Source of the DNA: Myxococcales bacterium
GTDB taxonomy: Bacteria; Myxococcota_A; Polyangia; Nannocystales; Nannocystaceae
Direction: 5' to 3'
Assembly (NCBI GenBank): GCA_020633315.1
Contig: JACKDV010000003.1
Span: 310,001-374,000, forward strand
Length of the DNA stretch: 64,000 nt
The first letter of the stretch is position 1; every line of letters starts with the position of its first letter. Position numbers and translations under genes: made by a program. This document shows positions 39,269 through 47,527 of the stretch, one piece after another. A model generated the notes under the pieces. It searched no databases and was not told the origin of the DNA. It saw nothing but the letters and a program-made list of their open reading frames with translations.

Positions 39269-40665
39269 GGCTCCGACTCCTCCTCGAGCACGGCGTCTTG
39301 CTCGGATGCATCTTCCTCGGATGCATCTTCCTCGGATGCAGCCTCTTCCTCGGACGCAGCCTCGTCCTCGGATGCCGCTTCCTCGGATGCATCTTCCTCG
39401 GATGCATCTTCCTCGGATGCATCTTCCTCGGATGCATCTTCCTCGGATGCATCTTCCTCGGATGCATCTTCCTCGGATGCATCTTCCTCGGATGCATCTT
39501 CCTCGGATGCATCTTCCTCGGACGCATCTTCCTCGGATGCATCTTCCTCGGATGCATCTTCCTCGGATGCATCTTCCTCGGATGCATCTTCCTCGGACAC
39601 CGCCGCTTCCTCGCCGTCGTTCGCGGCCTCCTCCCCTTCGCCCGTGCTCTGGGTGTCGAAGGGCAGGACCTCTTGGCCGAGGACCTCGGCCTCGAGCTCG
39701 TCGGCGTCCTCGCCGAGCTCGACGCGCAGCGTGGCTCGGCTCTCGTCGGTGAGCTCGCGGAACTCGTGGAGGTCCGGCATGTCCCGCAGGCTGCGGAGGT
39801 TGAAGAACTCCAAGAACTCCACCGTGGTGCCGTACAGGTGCGGCCGCCCCGGCTCCTCCTTGCGTCCCACGATGCGCGCGAGGTCCCGCTCGAGCAGCAC
39901 CCGCAGCACCGCCCCACAGTCCACGCCGCGCACGTGGTCGATCTCGGCCTTGGTGATCGGCTGGCGGTAGGCGATCACGGCCAGCGCCTCGAGCTGCGAG
40001 CGCGAGAGCCTCGCCGGCTTGCCCGCGAGCATCTTCTGCACCCAGCGGGCATTGTTGGGGTTGGTCCGCAGGCGGAAGCCACCGGCGACCTGGCTGAGCA
40101 CCACCCCGCGATCGAGGGTGCTCACCAGCAGGTGCTTGAGGGCGAGCTGCACCTGGCGCACCGTGGGCTCCTTGAGCACCCGCCGGATGTCCCGCACGGT
40201 CAGCGGCCGGTCGGAGGCGAACAGCAGGCTCTCCACCACCGACACCAGGCGCGGCGAGGCCTGCCCCTGGACGCGGCTGATGTCGTCCTCGGGCGCCATC
40301 GGCAGCGTGTCGCTCAGCTCCACGCCGTCGGCCCGCGGTGCCACCGGCTCGGGCGCGGCCAGCTCGAGCTCCTCGCCCGTGTCCTCGTAGCCGGCCAGCC
40401 CCAGGTCGTCGGGGTCGTCCATGCGGAGCATGGGCGAAGGAGCCGCATCCGCCTGCTCGGACGACTCGCCCGCCTCGGCCACCGACGAGGGCTCGGCCGG
40501 CGAGGCCTCGGCTTGGCCCGCCTCGGCCTCGGGTGGGGTCGCCGCGGTGCCGTCGTGCAGCGCCGCGAGCAGCTCTCCTACCGTCGCGTCACGGGTCCGG
40601 GGATCAGGGCCCTTGCGAGCCTTCGCCCGCTTCAGCTTCCCCGTTCTCGCCGTGCTCCTCGTCAT
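39265..40665 (-). CDS. scpB: Segregation and condensation protein B, with an acidic repeat tail
   Basis: Winged-helix subunit of the SMC-ScpAB condensin, which organises and segregates the chromosome. The conserved part spans about residues 130-325 (SVVESLLFASDRPLTV, SQVAGGFRLRTNP, LEALAVIAYRQPITKAEID, HLYGTTVEFLEFF). The first 125 residues are acidic and Pro/Ala-rich. From about 360 the tail is acidic and ends in some 20 tandem SEEDA-like units. Start ATG 40665 has GAGG upstream and overlaps scpA by 62 bases. Such a tail is not part of the known family. Confidence 0.92.
   Translation of the reverse strand: MTRSTARTGKLKRAKARKGPDPRTRDATVGELLAALHDGTAATPPEAEAGQAEASPAEPSSVAEAGESSEQADAAPSPMLRMDDPDDLGLAGYEDTGEELELAAPEPVAPRADGVELSDTLPMAPEDDISRVQGQASPRLVSVVESLLFASDRPLTVRDIRRVLKEPTVRQVQLALKHLLVSTLDRGVVLSQVAGGFRLRTNPNNARWVQKMLAGKPARLSRSQLEALAVIAYRQPITKAEIDHVRGVDCGAVLRVLLERDLARIVGRKEEPGRPHLYGTTVEFLEFFNLRSLRDMPDLHEFRELTDESRATLRVELGEDADELEAEVLGQEVLPFDTQSTGEGEEAANDGEEAAVSEEDASEEDASEEDASEEDASEEDASEEDASEEDASEEDASEEDASEEDASEEDASEEDASEEDASEEDASEEAASEDEAASEEEAASEEDASEEDASEQDAVLEEESEP
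39296..39605 (-). repeat. Tandem 15-bp repeat encoding SEEDA units in scpB
   Basis: About 14 consecutive near-perfect copies of the 15-mer TCCTCGGATGCATCT (plus strand) from about 39376 to 39595, one with a silent GAT-to-GAC change. Degenerate SEEAA, SEDEAA, SEEEAA and SEQDA versions follow toward the gene's 3' end. Near-identity at DNA level suggests recent copy-number change by replication slippage or recombination. Confidence 0.95.
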
Positions 40666-42259
40666 CTGCCTCGGATCCCGTTGCCTCGTCCCCGTCCCGG
40701 TCGTGCACATCGGCCTCGACCGGGGGCAACTCGGATACAACGGATCGCGCGACGGCGCCAGCATCCTGGGCGGGGGTCGGCACCGAGCCCAGGGCCTCCG
40801 TAGGCTGCGCGTCCGACTCGGACGCCGTCTCGGCCTCGTCTGCGTGCTCGGGCTCGGCGGCCGCCGGTCCACCGTGAGGCTCCTCGATCCCCACCCCCGG
40901 CACCGACCCGGCCACCGGCCCCTCCGGGTCGTGCCCGTCGTCGGGCGCATCCGCAGCCCCGAGCTCGTCGGGCCACGCCGCATCATCGTCATGGCGTTCC
41001 GCTTCGAGCGGATCGGCGTCCACCGAATCGAGCGCGTCGGAGTCCTCCGCGTGCAGCTCGTCGGCTGCCGCGGGGTCGAGCGTGATCACATCCAGCTCGG
41101 GCTCGTCCGCGCCCAGCTCGTCGGTCCACGCGGTATCGAGCCCATCGCCCTCGCGTGCACCCGGCTCGTCGCCCTCGCCAACCTCCACCCCGCGCGCCGA
41201 GGGGCCTGGCTCCCCGGCGCCGCCGGCCTCGTCCGCGACCGCCTCCGCCCCCTCGTCATCCTGGTCGAGCGCCCCGAGCCCTTCCGCCTCGAGCTCCTCC
41301 TCCGCCTCGTCCTCGCTCGCGGACGTCTCGGTCTGCGCCTTGCCGGTGCCGAAGCTGATCGCCTCGTCGTACCCCGCCAGCGCCTCGCGGGCCTCCTCGG
41401 GCGTGGCCAGGCGCTCCACCAGGATCACCTCGGAGTCGAAGGGCTGGTGGACGCTGGCGATGCCCATGCGCACCAGCTCGAGGATCGACATCAGCGTGAC
41501 CACCAGCATCGAGCGCAGCTCGCCCTCGCTGCTCCAGGTGCGCTGCAGGAACAGGGTCTCGAACTCGAAGCGGCTGCGCTCGATGAGCACCGTGGCCAGC
41601 TGCTCCATGCGCGCCGCCACCGAGATGGTCTCGAGCACCACCTCGTGGCTCTTGTGGATCCGCGCCCGCTCCAGCACCCGCTGGTAGGCCTCGGCCAGCC
41701 TGAACAGGGTGATGGGCGCCAGCCCGGCGTCGACCGGCGGCAGCTCCACCTCCTGCCCGCGCCCGAAGGTGTCGCGCCCGGCGATCGGGCGGGCGTCGAG
41801 GCGGTCGGCCGCGTCCTTGAACGTCTGGTACTCGAGCAGGCGGGCGATGAGCTGCTGGCGAGGATCGGGGCCGTCCTCCTCCTCGCTCTCCTCGGACTCC
41901 TCGGCCTCGTGCGGCACCAGCTCGCGGCTCTTGAGGTAGGCGAGGGTCGCCGCCATCACCAGGTAGTCGCCCGCCACCTCGAGGTCGAGCGCCCGCATGA
42001 ACTCGATGTACTCGAGGTACTTCTCGCAGACGAAGGCGATGGGGATGTTGAGGATGTCGAGCTCGTGCCGCCGCACCAGGTGCAGCAGCAGGTCGAGCGG
42101 GCCCTCGAATTCCTCGAGCGCCACCTCGCACACCCGGGCGGTGTCGGGCACATCGGGCGGCACGGACACCACCGGGCGAGCGGCGCGGGCATCGACGCCG
42201 GACACGGGCTCCGCTGCGTCGGGGGATGGCGCCCCGCCGTCGTGCTGCACGTCGGTCAT
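40604..42259 (-). CDS. scpA: Segregation and condensation protein A, with a long acidic tail
   Basis: Kleisin subunit bridging the SMC heads and ScpB. Residues about 40-310 are the kleisin: EEFEGPLDLLLHLVRRHELDI, IPIAFVCEKYLEYIEFM, ATLAYLKSRELVP, and a C-terminal winged helix near VVTLMSILELVRMG. After that come about 240 residues of Asp/Glu/Ala-rich low-complexity sequence, roughly doubling the usual length of about 250-280. It overlaps scpB by 62 bases, so the acidic coding ends of both genes interlock. The ATG at 42259 fits the family N-terminus. Confidence 0.93.
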   Translation of the reverse strand: MTDVQHDGGAPSPDAAEPVSGVDARAARPVVSVPPDVPDTARVCEVALEEFEGPLDLLLHLVRRHELDILNIPIAFVCEKYLEYIEFMRALDLEVAGDYLVMAATLAYLKSRELVPHEAEESEESEEEDGPDPRQQLIARLLEYQTFKDAADRLDARPIAGRDTFGRGQEVELPPVDAGLAPITLFRLAEAYQRVLERARIHKSHEVVLETISVAARMEQLATVLIERSRFEFETLFLQRTWSSEGELRSMLVVTLMSILELVRMGIASVHQPFDSEVILVERLATPEEAREALAGYDEAISFGTGKAQTETSASEDEAEEELEAEGLGALDQDDEGAEAVADEAGGAGEPGPSARGVEVGEGDEPGAREGDGLDTAWTDELGADEPELDVITLDPAAADELHAEDSDALDSVDADPLEAERHDDDAAWPDELGAADAPDDGHDPEGPVAGSVPGVGIEEPHGGPAAAEPEHADEAETASESDAQPTEALGSVPTPAQDAGAVARSVVSELPPVEADVHDRDGDEATGSEADDEEHGENGEAEAGEGSQGP

Positions 42260-42281
42260 GCGCGAGGGACCAGGACCGGGC

Positions 42282-43022
42282 TCAGACCAGCACCATCGCC
42301 AGCGCCCACTTGCCCAGCTCGAAGAACGGCCAGAACAAGTAGCCCAGGACCTGCGGCAGCGCGAACACCAGCACGATGAGGATGATGAAGCCGTAGCGCG
42401 CCAGGAAGTCGTCGACGTGCTGGTACTTGGGGCCGAGCAGCCACGCCAGCACCTTGCCGCCGTCCAGCGGGTGCAGGGGCAGGAGGTTGAAGGCGAACAG
42501 CAGGATGTTGAGGTAGAAGAAGACCAGCAGCGGGTGCTCGAGCGCGTGCCCCGAGCCGCGCAGCAGCGAGGCCGGGTCGATCACCCCGGTGGCGTTGAGC
42601 ACCGCGATGATGCCCAGGGTGAGCACCGCGAGCAGCAGGTTGGACAGCGGGCCTGCGAAGGCCACCAGCGCCATCCCGCTGCGCATCGACACCTTGCGGG
42701 TGTAGTAGCGGGCCACCGTCTCCACCGGGCGCCCCCAGCCGAACAGCATCCCCGGGGCCGCCAGCGCCAGCACCAGCGGCAGCAGCAGGGTCCCCACCGG
42801 GTCCATGTGGGCGATGGGGTTGAGGGTGAGCCGCCCCTGGCTCTCGGGCGTCGGGTCGCCGAGCTTGTGCGCGGTGAAGGCGTGGGAGAACTCGTGGACC
42901 CCGATCGCCAGGATCATGCAGATGACGAAGATCCCCGCCCGCCGCAGGTCGTCGACTCCGAGGTCCAGCGCCAGCAGGCCGGGGCCGGTGTAGATGAAGG
43001 CGGTCAGCAGGACGTGCGCCAC
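42282..43022 (-). CDS. Site-2-protease-family zinc metalloprotease (M50B)
   Basis: A multi-pass membrane protein of 246 residues. The zinc motif HEFSH lies in helix 2 (AIGVHEFSHAFTAHKLGD), with LNPIAHMDPVGTLLLPL after it. The third ligand region NLLPLHPLDGGKVL appears in a later helix. Stand-alone members of this group lack a PDZ domain, as here, and their substrates are mostly unknown. The gene is often found beside scpA, matching this arrangement. The start is GTG 43022. No clear promoter or ribosome-binding site is seen. Confidence 0.9.
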   Translation of the reverse strand: MAHVLLTAFIYTGPGLLALDLGVDDLRRAGIFVICMILAIGVHEFSHAFTAHKLGDPTPESQGRLTLNPIAHMDPVGTLLLPLVLALAAPGMLFGWGRPVETVARYYTRKVSMRSGMALVAFAGPLSNLLLAVLTLGIIAVLNATGVIDPASLLRGSGHALEHPLLVFFYLNILLFAFNLLPLHPLDGGKVLAWLLGPKYQHVDDFLARYGFIILIVLVFALPQVLGYLFWPFFELGKWALAMVLV

Positions 43023-43211
43023 GGGTCGTTCCGACCGCGGGGGTGCTCGGCGCCCGCGGTGCCTTGAAGTTTGGAGAGCCCGCCCGCAATGAGCAAGTCG
43101 ACGACGCGCAAGGGCTCGACGGGGTCATCGCGATCGGCGCGAGACCGGTCGCTGCGCCCCGCCTGCGGCCTTCTCGCCCGCCGGCCTCGTCCACGGGGCC
43201 CACCGTGAACA

Positions 43212-43240
43212 GAGGGGCGACCGGTCGCCCGGCGCCCCTC
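43212..43240 (-). terminator. Hairpin after the first leucine-rich lipoprotein gene
   Basis: 8-bp perfect stem (GAGGGGCG with CGCCCCTC) beginning 22 bases after the stop codon at 43262 on the minus strand, with an inner GCGACCGGTCGC palindrome. No T tract. Confidence 0.4.
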
Positions 43241-43261
43241 CCGTGCGCGACCGAGCCGCGA

Positions 43262-44101
43262 CTAGCAGCTCGGATCGTTGGCCTGGGTGCTCCAGGAATC
43301 CGGCGGCGTGGCCGGCATCACGATGCCCGTGCCCACGCAGTTGACGCTGCTCAGGCAGAGCATGGGGTTGGCGGTGATGGCGAGGATGTTGCCCACCACC
43401 CGCAGCCCGCCCAGACCGTCGATGTTGGTCAGCACCGGGTTGGTCTGGATGGTGAGGTTGTTGTTGACGCCGACCAGGCTGTGGAAGCCGCTGATGGTCT
43501 CCAGCGCGTCGTTGTTCTTCATGATGAGGTTGCCCGCGAACTCCGCGGTCTCGCTGGTGCCGATCACCTGCACGTTGGGCATGCCGTCGAAGTCCACCAG
43601 CGCCGAGTTCTCCGAGAACACGAAGTGCGTGCCGATCATGGTCAGGCTCCACAGGCCATCGACGTTCGTCAGCATGTCGTTGTCATAGATGTTGACCTCG
43701 CCGCCGACCTCCTGGACGCAGGCCATGAAGTCGAGGTTGGTCAGGTCGGTGCGGTTGAGCTGGATCGAGCCGGTGACCACGCGGATGCCCTCGAGGATCG
43801 AGGGATCGTCGCCGCCCTCCTCGATGATCGCGCTGCCGTCGAGCGTGCCGTCCACGCCCGAGCAGTCCACCGGCGCCGCCGGAATCTCGCGCGGATCCTG
43901 GCAATCGGTCATCGGCCCGCCGCTGGACCCGGACGAGTCCGCCGAGGTCATGCCGGTGGTCGTCATGTCCTGCGTGGTCGCGGTCGTATTGCCGGTGTCG
44001 GGATCCGTGGTCGTCTCGGCCGTCGAGTCATCACCCGGGCAGCCGGCCAGGACCATCGGCACCACCAGCAATGCCCCCATCATGGAATTGAAGAGTTTCA
44101 A
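43262..44101 (-). CDS. Leucine-rich-repeat-like lipoprotein, paralog 1
   Basis: A 279-residue surface lipoprotein. The start is TTG 44101 (TTG-AAA-CTC) with AGGAGGG upstream. The signal peptide ends in lipobox VLAGC (Cys21). A Thr/Ser/Asp linker runs to about residue 75. Then come repeats of about 24 residues of the form L-NVDGL-L--IG----F-EN--L, resembling receptor L-domain or bacterial LRR solenoids. The C-terminus is NPMLCLSSVNCVG then QANDPSC. It is clearly homologous to the next gene. Probably binds something outside the cell; the ligand is unknown. Confidence 0.8.
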   Translation of the reverse strand: MKLFNSMMGALLVVPMVLAGCPGDDSTAETTTDPDTGNTTATTQDMTTTGMTSADSSGSSGGPMTDCQDPREIPAAPVDCSGVDGTLDGSAIIEEGGDDPSILEGIRVVTGSIQLNRTDLTNLDFMACVQEVGGEVNIYDNDMLTNVDGLWSLTMIGTHFVFSENSALVDFDGMPNVQVIGTSETAEFAGNLIMKNNDALETISGFHSLVGVNNNLTIQTNPVLTNIDGLGGLRVVGNILAITANPMLCLSSVNCVGTGIVMPATPPDSWSTQANDPSC

Positions 44102-44146
44102 TGTCGTGCCCTCCTACCAGCCGCTCGAAAGCCGGCTGACCGGGCC

Positions 44147-44176
44147 ACCCTAGAACCGGGCCATGGAGCTAGGCAA
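44147..44176 (-). promoter_or_regulatory. Promoter of lipoprotein paralog 1
   Basis: Minus-strand TTGCCT (44176-44171), 18-base spacer, TAGGGT (44152-44147), leader about 40 bases. The promoter of paralog 2 has the same layout. Confidence 0.55.
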
Positions 44177-44210
44177 GCTGCGGTTTCAGGGGCGGCGTGC
44201 GCTAGCTCCA
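44164..44210. repeat. 9-bp inverted repeat overlapping the paralog 1 promoter
   Basis: TGGAGCTAG (44164-44172) and CTAGCTCCA (44202-44210) are exact inverted copies 29 bases apart; the first overlaps the -35 region. It could be an operator for a dimeric regulator or a chance palindrome. Confidence 0.4.
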
Positions 44211-44239
44211 GTCCCGATCGTGGTGGCCGACACGACGAA

Positions 44240-44268
44240 GGCGCCACTGGACTCGCTCCAGCGGCGCC
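44240..44268 (-). terminator. Hairpin after the second leucine-rich lipoprotein gene
   Basis: 12-bp stem with one wobble (GGCGCCGCTGGA with TCCAGTGGCGCC, 5-base loop), 30 bases after the stop at 44299. The following TTCGTCGT is a weak tail. Confidence 0.55.
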
Positions 44269-44298
44269 TCTTGCTGCCGGGCCCGAGAGCGCGGACGG

Positions 44299-45096
44299 TC
44301 AGCAGCTCGGGTCGTTGGCCTGGGTGGTCCAGTCGTCGCCGGGCACCGCGGGGACGGTGATCCCCGCGCCCACGCAGTCGACGCTCGAGATGCACAGCAT
44401 GGGGTTGGCGGTGATCGCCAGGCGCCCACCCACCAGCATCAGGCCCTTGAGGCCGTCGATGTTGGTGAGCACCGCATTGTCGCGGATGGTGATGTGGGTC
44501 TCGATGCCAACGAGGCTGTCGAACCCGCTAACCTGCACCATCCCGTCGTTCTTGTTCATGCTGAAGCTGCCCGTGACTCGGGTCAGGCTCTGCGCGCCGT
44601 CGAAGTCGGTGACCATCGGGTTCTCGGTGAAGATGAAGTCACCGCCGATCTCGGTGATGTTGACCAGGCCGTCGACATTGGCGAGCTGGTCGTTGCCGAA
44701 GATCTGGAGCTGCTCGCCCACCCGGGTGACGCAGCCGAGGGCGTCGAGGTCGGTGAGGTCGGTGTCGTTGATGACCAGGGCGCGGGTGACCTCGCTGATC
44801 CCGTCGAGCATGGCGAGGTCCGCCGCGGACTCGATGAGGATGTTGCCGTCGAAGACCCCGTCGACCCCGTCGCACTCGAACTCGGGCCACGGCTCCTCGC
44901 CGGTGGACTCCATGCCCGCGGTGTCGTCGGCGGTCCCCGACCCCGTGGCCACGACGGTGGCGCCGCTGGTCGAGGTCATCGGATCGGTGGTGCTGCCGCT
45001 GCTGGACTCGTTGCTGCTCGTGTCGTCACCGGGACACCCGGCCGCCACGAGGGGGACGGCCGCGAGCAGGGTCATGGTAAGGTTCGTGAGTTTCAA
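44299..45096 (-). CDS. Leucine-rich-repeat-like lipoprotein, paralog 2
   Basis: A 265-residue tandem paralog of the previous gene. The start is TTG 45096, again TTG-AAA-CTC, with GGAGGG upstream. An ATG seven codons later would leave a signal peptide without a positive charge. The lipobox is VAAGC, followed by PGDD as in paralog 1. The same Asn/Asp-rich repeats (TNIDGL, LAITANPMLC) and the same C-terminal QANDPSC are present. The linker is Ser/Thr/Gly-rich. The two proteins diverge most in the linker and in the loops between repeats, as expected for related receptors of different specificity. Confidence 0.8.
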   Translation of the reverse strand: MKLTNLTMTLLAAVPLVAAGCPGDDTSSNESSSGSTTDPMTSTSGATVVATGSGTADDTAGMESTGEEPWPEFECDGVDGVFDGNILIESAADLAMLDGISEVTRALVINDTDLTDLDALGCVTRVGEQLQIFGNDQLANVDGLVNITEIGGDFIFTENPMVTDFDGAQSLTRVTGSFSMNKNDGMVQVSGFDSLVGIETHITIRDNAVLTNIDGLKGLMLVGGRLAITANPMLCISSVDCVGAGITVPAVPGDDWTTQANDPSC

Positions 45097-45137
45097 GCTG
45101 CCCTCCGTGGCGGGATCGTGGTGACCCCAGCCGGCCC

Positions 45138-45167
45138 ACCGTAATCCTGCCATCGGCCCTTGGGCAA
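45138..45167 (-). promoter_or_regulatory. Promoter of lipoprotein paralog 2
   Basis: Minus-strand TTGCCC (45167-45162), 18-base spacer, TACGGT (45143-45138), leader about 35 bases. Same spacing and similar hexamers as paralog 1. Confidence 0.55.
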
Positions 45168-45228
45168 GCATTCGCTGCGATCGGAGGCCAGGCTCCGACC
45201 GATCGGCCGAGGCCGTGCCCCCCTCGGC

Positions 45229-46215
45229 TCAGGCCCGCGGGTGGTGGCGGTCGTAGGCGTCCCGCACGTGGCGCTCGCTCACGTGGGTGTAGATCTGGGT
45301 CGTCGAGATGTCGGCGTGCCCCAGCAGGGCCTGCACGGAGCGGAGATCGGCGCCTCCCTCCAGCAGGTGGGTGGCAAAGCTATGTCGCAGCTTGTGGGGG
45401 GAGATCGCCCGATCGATGCCGGCCGCCTCGGCGTGCTGGCGCAGCCGCTGCCAGAAGCCCTGGCGGCTGAGCCGACCCCCCCGCTGGTTGAGGAACACCC
45501 ACTGCTGCCGCGGCCTGCGACGAGCCCGCGCCAGCAGGGCCGGCCGGCCCTCCTCGAGCCAGCGGACCAGCGCGAGCTGGGCCGGGACGCCCAGCGGGAC
45601 CAGGCGCTCCTTGTTGCCCTTGCCCACCAGGCGCACCAGGGCCTCGTCGAGGCGCAGGCGATCGATGCCCAGGTCGAGGGCCTCCGACACGCGACAGCCC
45701 GTGGCGTACATCAGCTCGAGCAGCGCGGTGTCCCGCAGCCCCGCCGGCGAGTCGGTGCCGGGCGCGGCCAGCAGGGCCTCCACCTCGCGGCGCGACAACA
45801 GCTCGGGCAGCGGCGCCGCGAAGCGCGGCAGGCTCACCGCCTGCATGGGATCGTGGTCGATGCTGCCCTCGCGCCGCAGGTGCCGGAACAGCCCCCGCAG
45901 CGCCACCAGGCGCCGCGCCTGCGAGCGCGCCGACATCCCCTCGCGGGCCTGCTCGCTGGCGTAGGCCAGCAGCAGCGGCGGCTCGATGGCGTCGACCCCC
46001 TCCACCCCGCGGTCGGCCGCGAAGGCGGCGAAGCGCAGCAGGTCGGAGCCGTAGGCGGCCAGGGTGTTCTCGGCCAGGCCCCGCTCCACGCTCAGGTGCT
46101 GCAGGTAGTCGTCGATCGCCAGCTCCAGCGAGGGCGCCGGCCCACGTCCGCGACCCGCCGGACCGGCGGCGCGGCGATCGTCTCGCTCGCTCCCCGGCCT
46201 GCGTGATGCAGCCAT
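45229..46215 (-). CDS. xerD: Tyrosine recombinase XerD
   Basis: Site-specific recombinase that resolves chromosome dimers at dif. Its 328 residues include the SAM-like N-terminal domain (LSVERGLAENTLAAYGSDL) and the catalytic Arg in ATGCRVSEAL. A beta-hairpin Lys (GKGNKERLVPLG), HKLRHSFATHLLEGGADLR, LGHADIS and the nucleophile Tyr in TTQIYTHV complete the RKHRHY set. About 30 extra N-terminal residues are Arg/Gly-rich. No phage or island genes surround it, so a housekeeping Xer is favoured over an integrase. It lies 4 bases after the receiver gene and may be cotranscribed. Confidence 0.93.
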   Translation of the reverse strand: MAASRRPGSERDDRRAAGPAGRGRGPAPSLELAIDDYLQHLSVERGLAENTLAAYGSDLLRFAAFAADRGVEGVDAIEPPLLLAYASEQAREGMSARSQARRLVALRGLFRHLRREGSIDHDPMQAVSLPRFAAPLPELLSRREVEALLAAPGTDSPAGLRDTALLELMYATGCRVSEALDLGIDRLRLDEALVRLVGKGNKERLVPLGVPAQLALVRWLEEGRPALLARARRRPRQQWVFLNQRGGRLSRQGFWQRLRQHAEAAGIDRAISPHKLRHSFATHLLEGGADLRSVQALLGHADISTTQIYTHVSERHVRDAYDRHHPRA

Positions 46216-46219
46216 CGGC

Positions 46220-46636
46220 CTAGCCTCCGCCGAGCCCGAGGGTCTCGCGCACCAGCGCCATCACCTGCGGCGCCTGGATCGGCTTGGTGATGTACGCGTT
46301 GGCCCCCAGGGCCAGGGCCCGCTGCCGATCCTCCTCCGCCCCCTCGGTGGTGATGATGATGATCGGCACTTCCTTGTAGGCCTCGTCGTTGCGCAGGCGC
46401 TTGACGAGCTTGAGGCCGTCGAGGATCGGCATGTTGATGTCGGTGATGATGATGTCGAACTTCTTGGACGCGATCTGCCGCAGGGCGTCGACGCCATCAT
46501 CGGCCTCGGTCACCGAGAGCTCGCGGATCCGGGAGAGCGCGAACACGATCATCTTGCGCATCGGCGGACTGTCTTCGACCACCAGCGCGTTCATGCGCCC
46601 ACCACCGGCGTTGGACTGGTCACTCGCTCGTGTCAT
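46220..46636 (-). CDS. Stand-alone response regulator receiver protein
   Basis: A CheY-like protein of 138 residues. The core has the acidic pair in VVEDSPPMRKM, phospho-acceptor Asp in ITDINMPILDG, Thr in IITTEGAEE and Lys in YITKPIQAPQ, so it should be phosphorylated. No output domain. The ATG at 46636 overlaps the GAF gene stop as ATGA; an ATG at 46594 would begin right at the receiver (MNALVVED) and is equally possible. It is downstream of cheB and the GAF gene and may be the output or phosphate sink of this chemosensory system. Confidence 0.9.
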   Translation of the reverse strand: MTRASDQSNAGGGRMNALVVEDSPPMRKMIVFALSRIRELSVTEADDGVDALRQIASKKFDIIITDINMPILDGLKLVKRLRNDEAYKEVPIIIITTEGAEEDRQRALALGANAYITKPIQAPQVMALVRETLGLGGG

Positions 46637-47445
46637 CCACCCACCAGATGCTCGATGGCCTGCCGCTCGACCGGGACCGCCTCGGCGTGAGCGCGTATCC
46701 ACGCGTTCTCGATGCCGATGCCGGTGTGTCCGGAGACGAGCTCGAGCAGGCCGAAGTCAGTGTCGGCAAACTCGTTCTTCTGGGGCAAGAAGCTCTCGAT
46801 GCGGATCACGCCCACGAGACGCGAGCCACTGTACAGCGGCAGGTGCATCAACGCATCGTCGGTGGCGCCCATCGGGTCGCCGGGTCGCCAGGCGCGACCG
46901 ATGCCCAGGGCCTCGGCCACCGGGCCCTCGGTGGGACGAGCCAGCTCCGGGCGCTCAGCGGGATCGCCGCCCTCCCGCCACAGCGGGAACAGCACGTCGC
47001 GCGACTCGTCCACCACGAACAGGGTGAAGGAGCCCACGCCCACGAAGTTGAGGAGGATCTCGGTGGAGGTCCGCAGCACCTCGTCCACCGTGGCCGCCCC
47101 GTGGAACTGGCCCGAGGCCACGTACATCGCGGCGAGGTGGTAGTGCTCGTCCTCCAGCGACTGCAGGCGATCGCGGTAGCCCGCGTCGGACTGCACGCCC
47201 GTGGCCATGCGCCGGATCTCGGCCGCCTCGTGCTCGAGCTCCTCTACCTGCCGCATGAGACGGCCGACCATCTCGGCCGAGGTGGGCGACAGCTCCACGT
47301 TGGAGCCGGGCACCATCGACTTGCGGAGGCGCTCGTTCTCCTCGATGAGCTCGCGGATCAGCTCCTGGCCCTTGACGAAGAACTCGTGCAGGAAGGCCTG
47401 GGTCTGATCCCGTAGCGACGGGGACTCGGCATCATCCCGGCTCAC
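46633..47445 (-). CDS. Coiled-coil and GAF domain protein
   Basis: A 270-residue soluble protein. Residues 1-90 are helical and coiled-coil-like (GQELIRELIEENERLRKSM and VGRLMRQVEELEHEAAEI). About 100-245 form a GAF sensor domain (ATVDEVLRTSTEILLNFVG, SFTLFVVDE, HLPLYSGSRLVGVIRIES, GLLELVSGHTGIGIENA). It has no catalytic domain. It probably senses a small ligand and passes the signal to the neighbouring receiver or Che proteins. The start is GTG 47445, with TAAGGT ending 6 bases upstream. Confidence 0.82.
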   Translation of the reverse strand: MSRDDAESPSLRDQTQAFLHEFFVKGQELIRELIEENERLRKSMVPGSNVELSPTSAEMVGRLMRQVEELEHEAAEIRRMATGVQSDAGYRDRLQSLEDEHYHLAAMYVASGQFHGAATVDEVLRTSTEILLNFVGVGSFTLFVVDESRDVLFPLWREGGDPAERPELARPTEGPVAEALGIGRAWRPGDPMGATDDALMHLPLYSGSRLVGVIRIESFLPQKNEFADTDFGLLELVSGHTGIGIENAWIRAHAEAVPVERQAIEHLVGG

Positions 47446-47451
47446 GTGCGC

Positions 47452-47457
47452 ACCTTA
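47452..47457 (-). promoter_or_regulatory. Putative -10 element of the GAF-receiver pair
   Basis: TAAGGT on the minus strand, ending 6 bases before GTG 47445, in the 82-base gap after cheB. No clear -35. Confidence 0.3.
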
Positions 47458-47527
47458 CCACAGCCTTGGTCCTTTCCCGCAGCAACCCGCACGGACGCGG
47501 GGCGGTGGGGGGAGCACGGGAGGCCGG

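Noticed and set aside
39296..39605. Possible CRISPR array
   Set aside because: The unit is 15 bp with no spacers, and is in frame inside scpB. No cas genes are present.
39298..40803. Plus-strand frame with many LGCIF repeats looking like a hydrophobic or membrane protein
   Set aside because: It is the antisense of the SEEDA repeat array in scpB. The sense strand carries a clear ScpB domain and continues the conserved scpA-scpB-rluB order.
45229..46215. Tyrosine recombinase as a phage or island integrase
   Set aside because: Length, catalytic motifs and housekeeping surroundings fit XerD; no attachment-site repeats, tRNA gene or mobile genes nearby.
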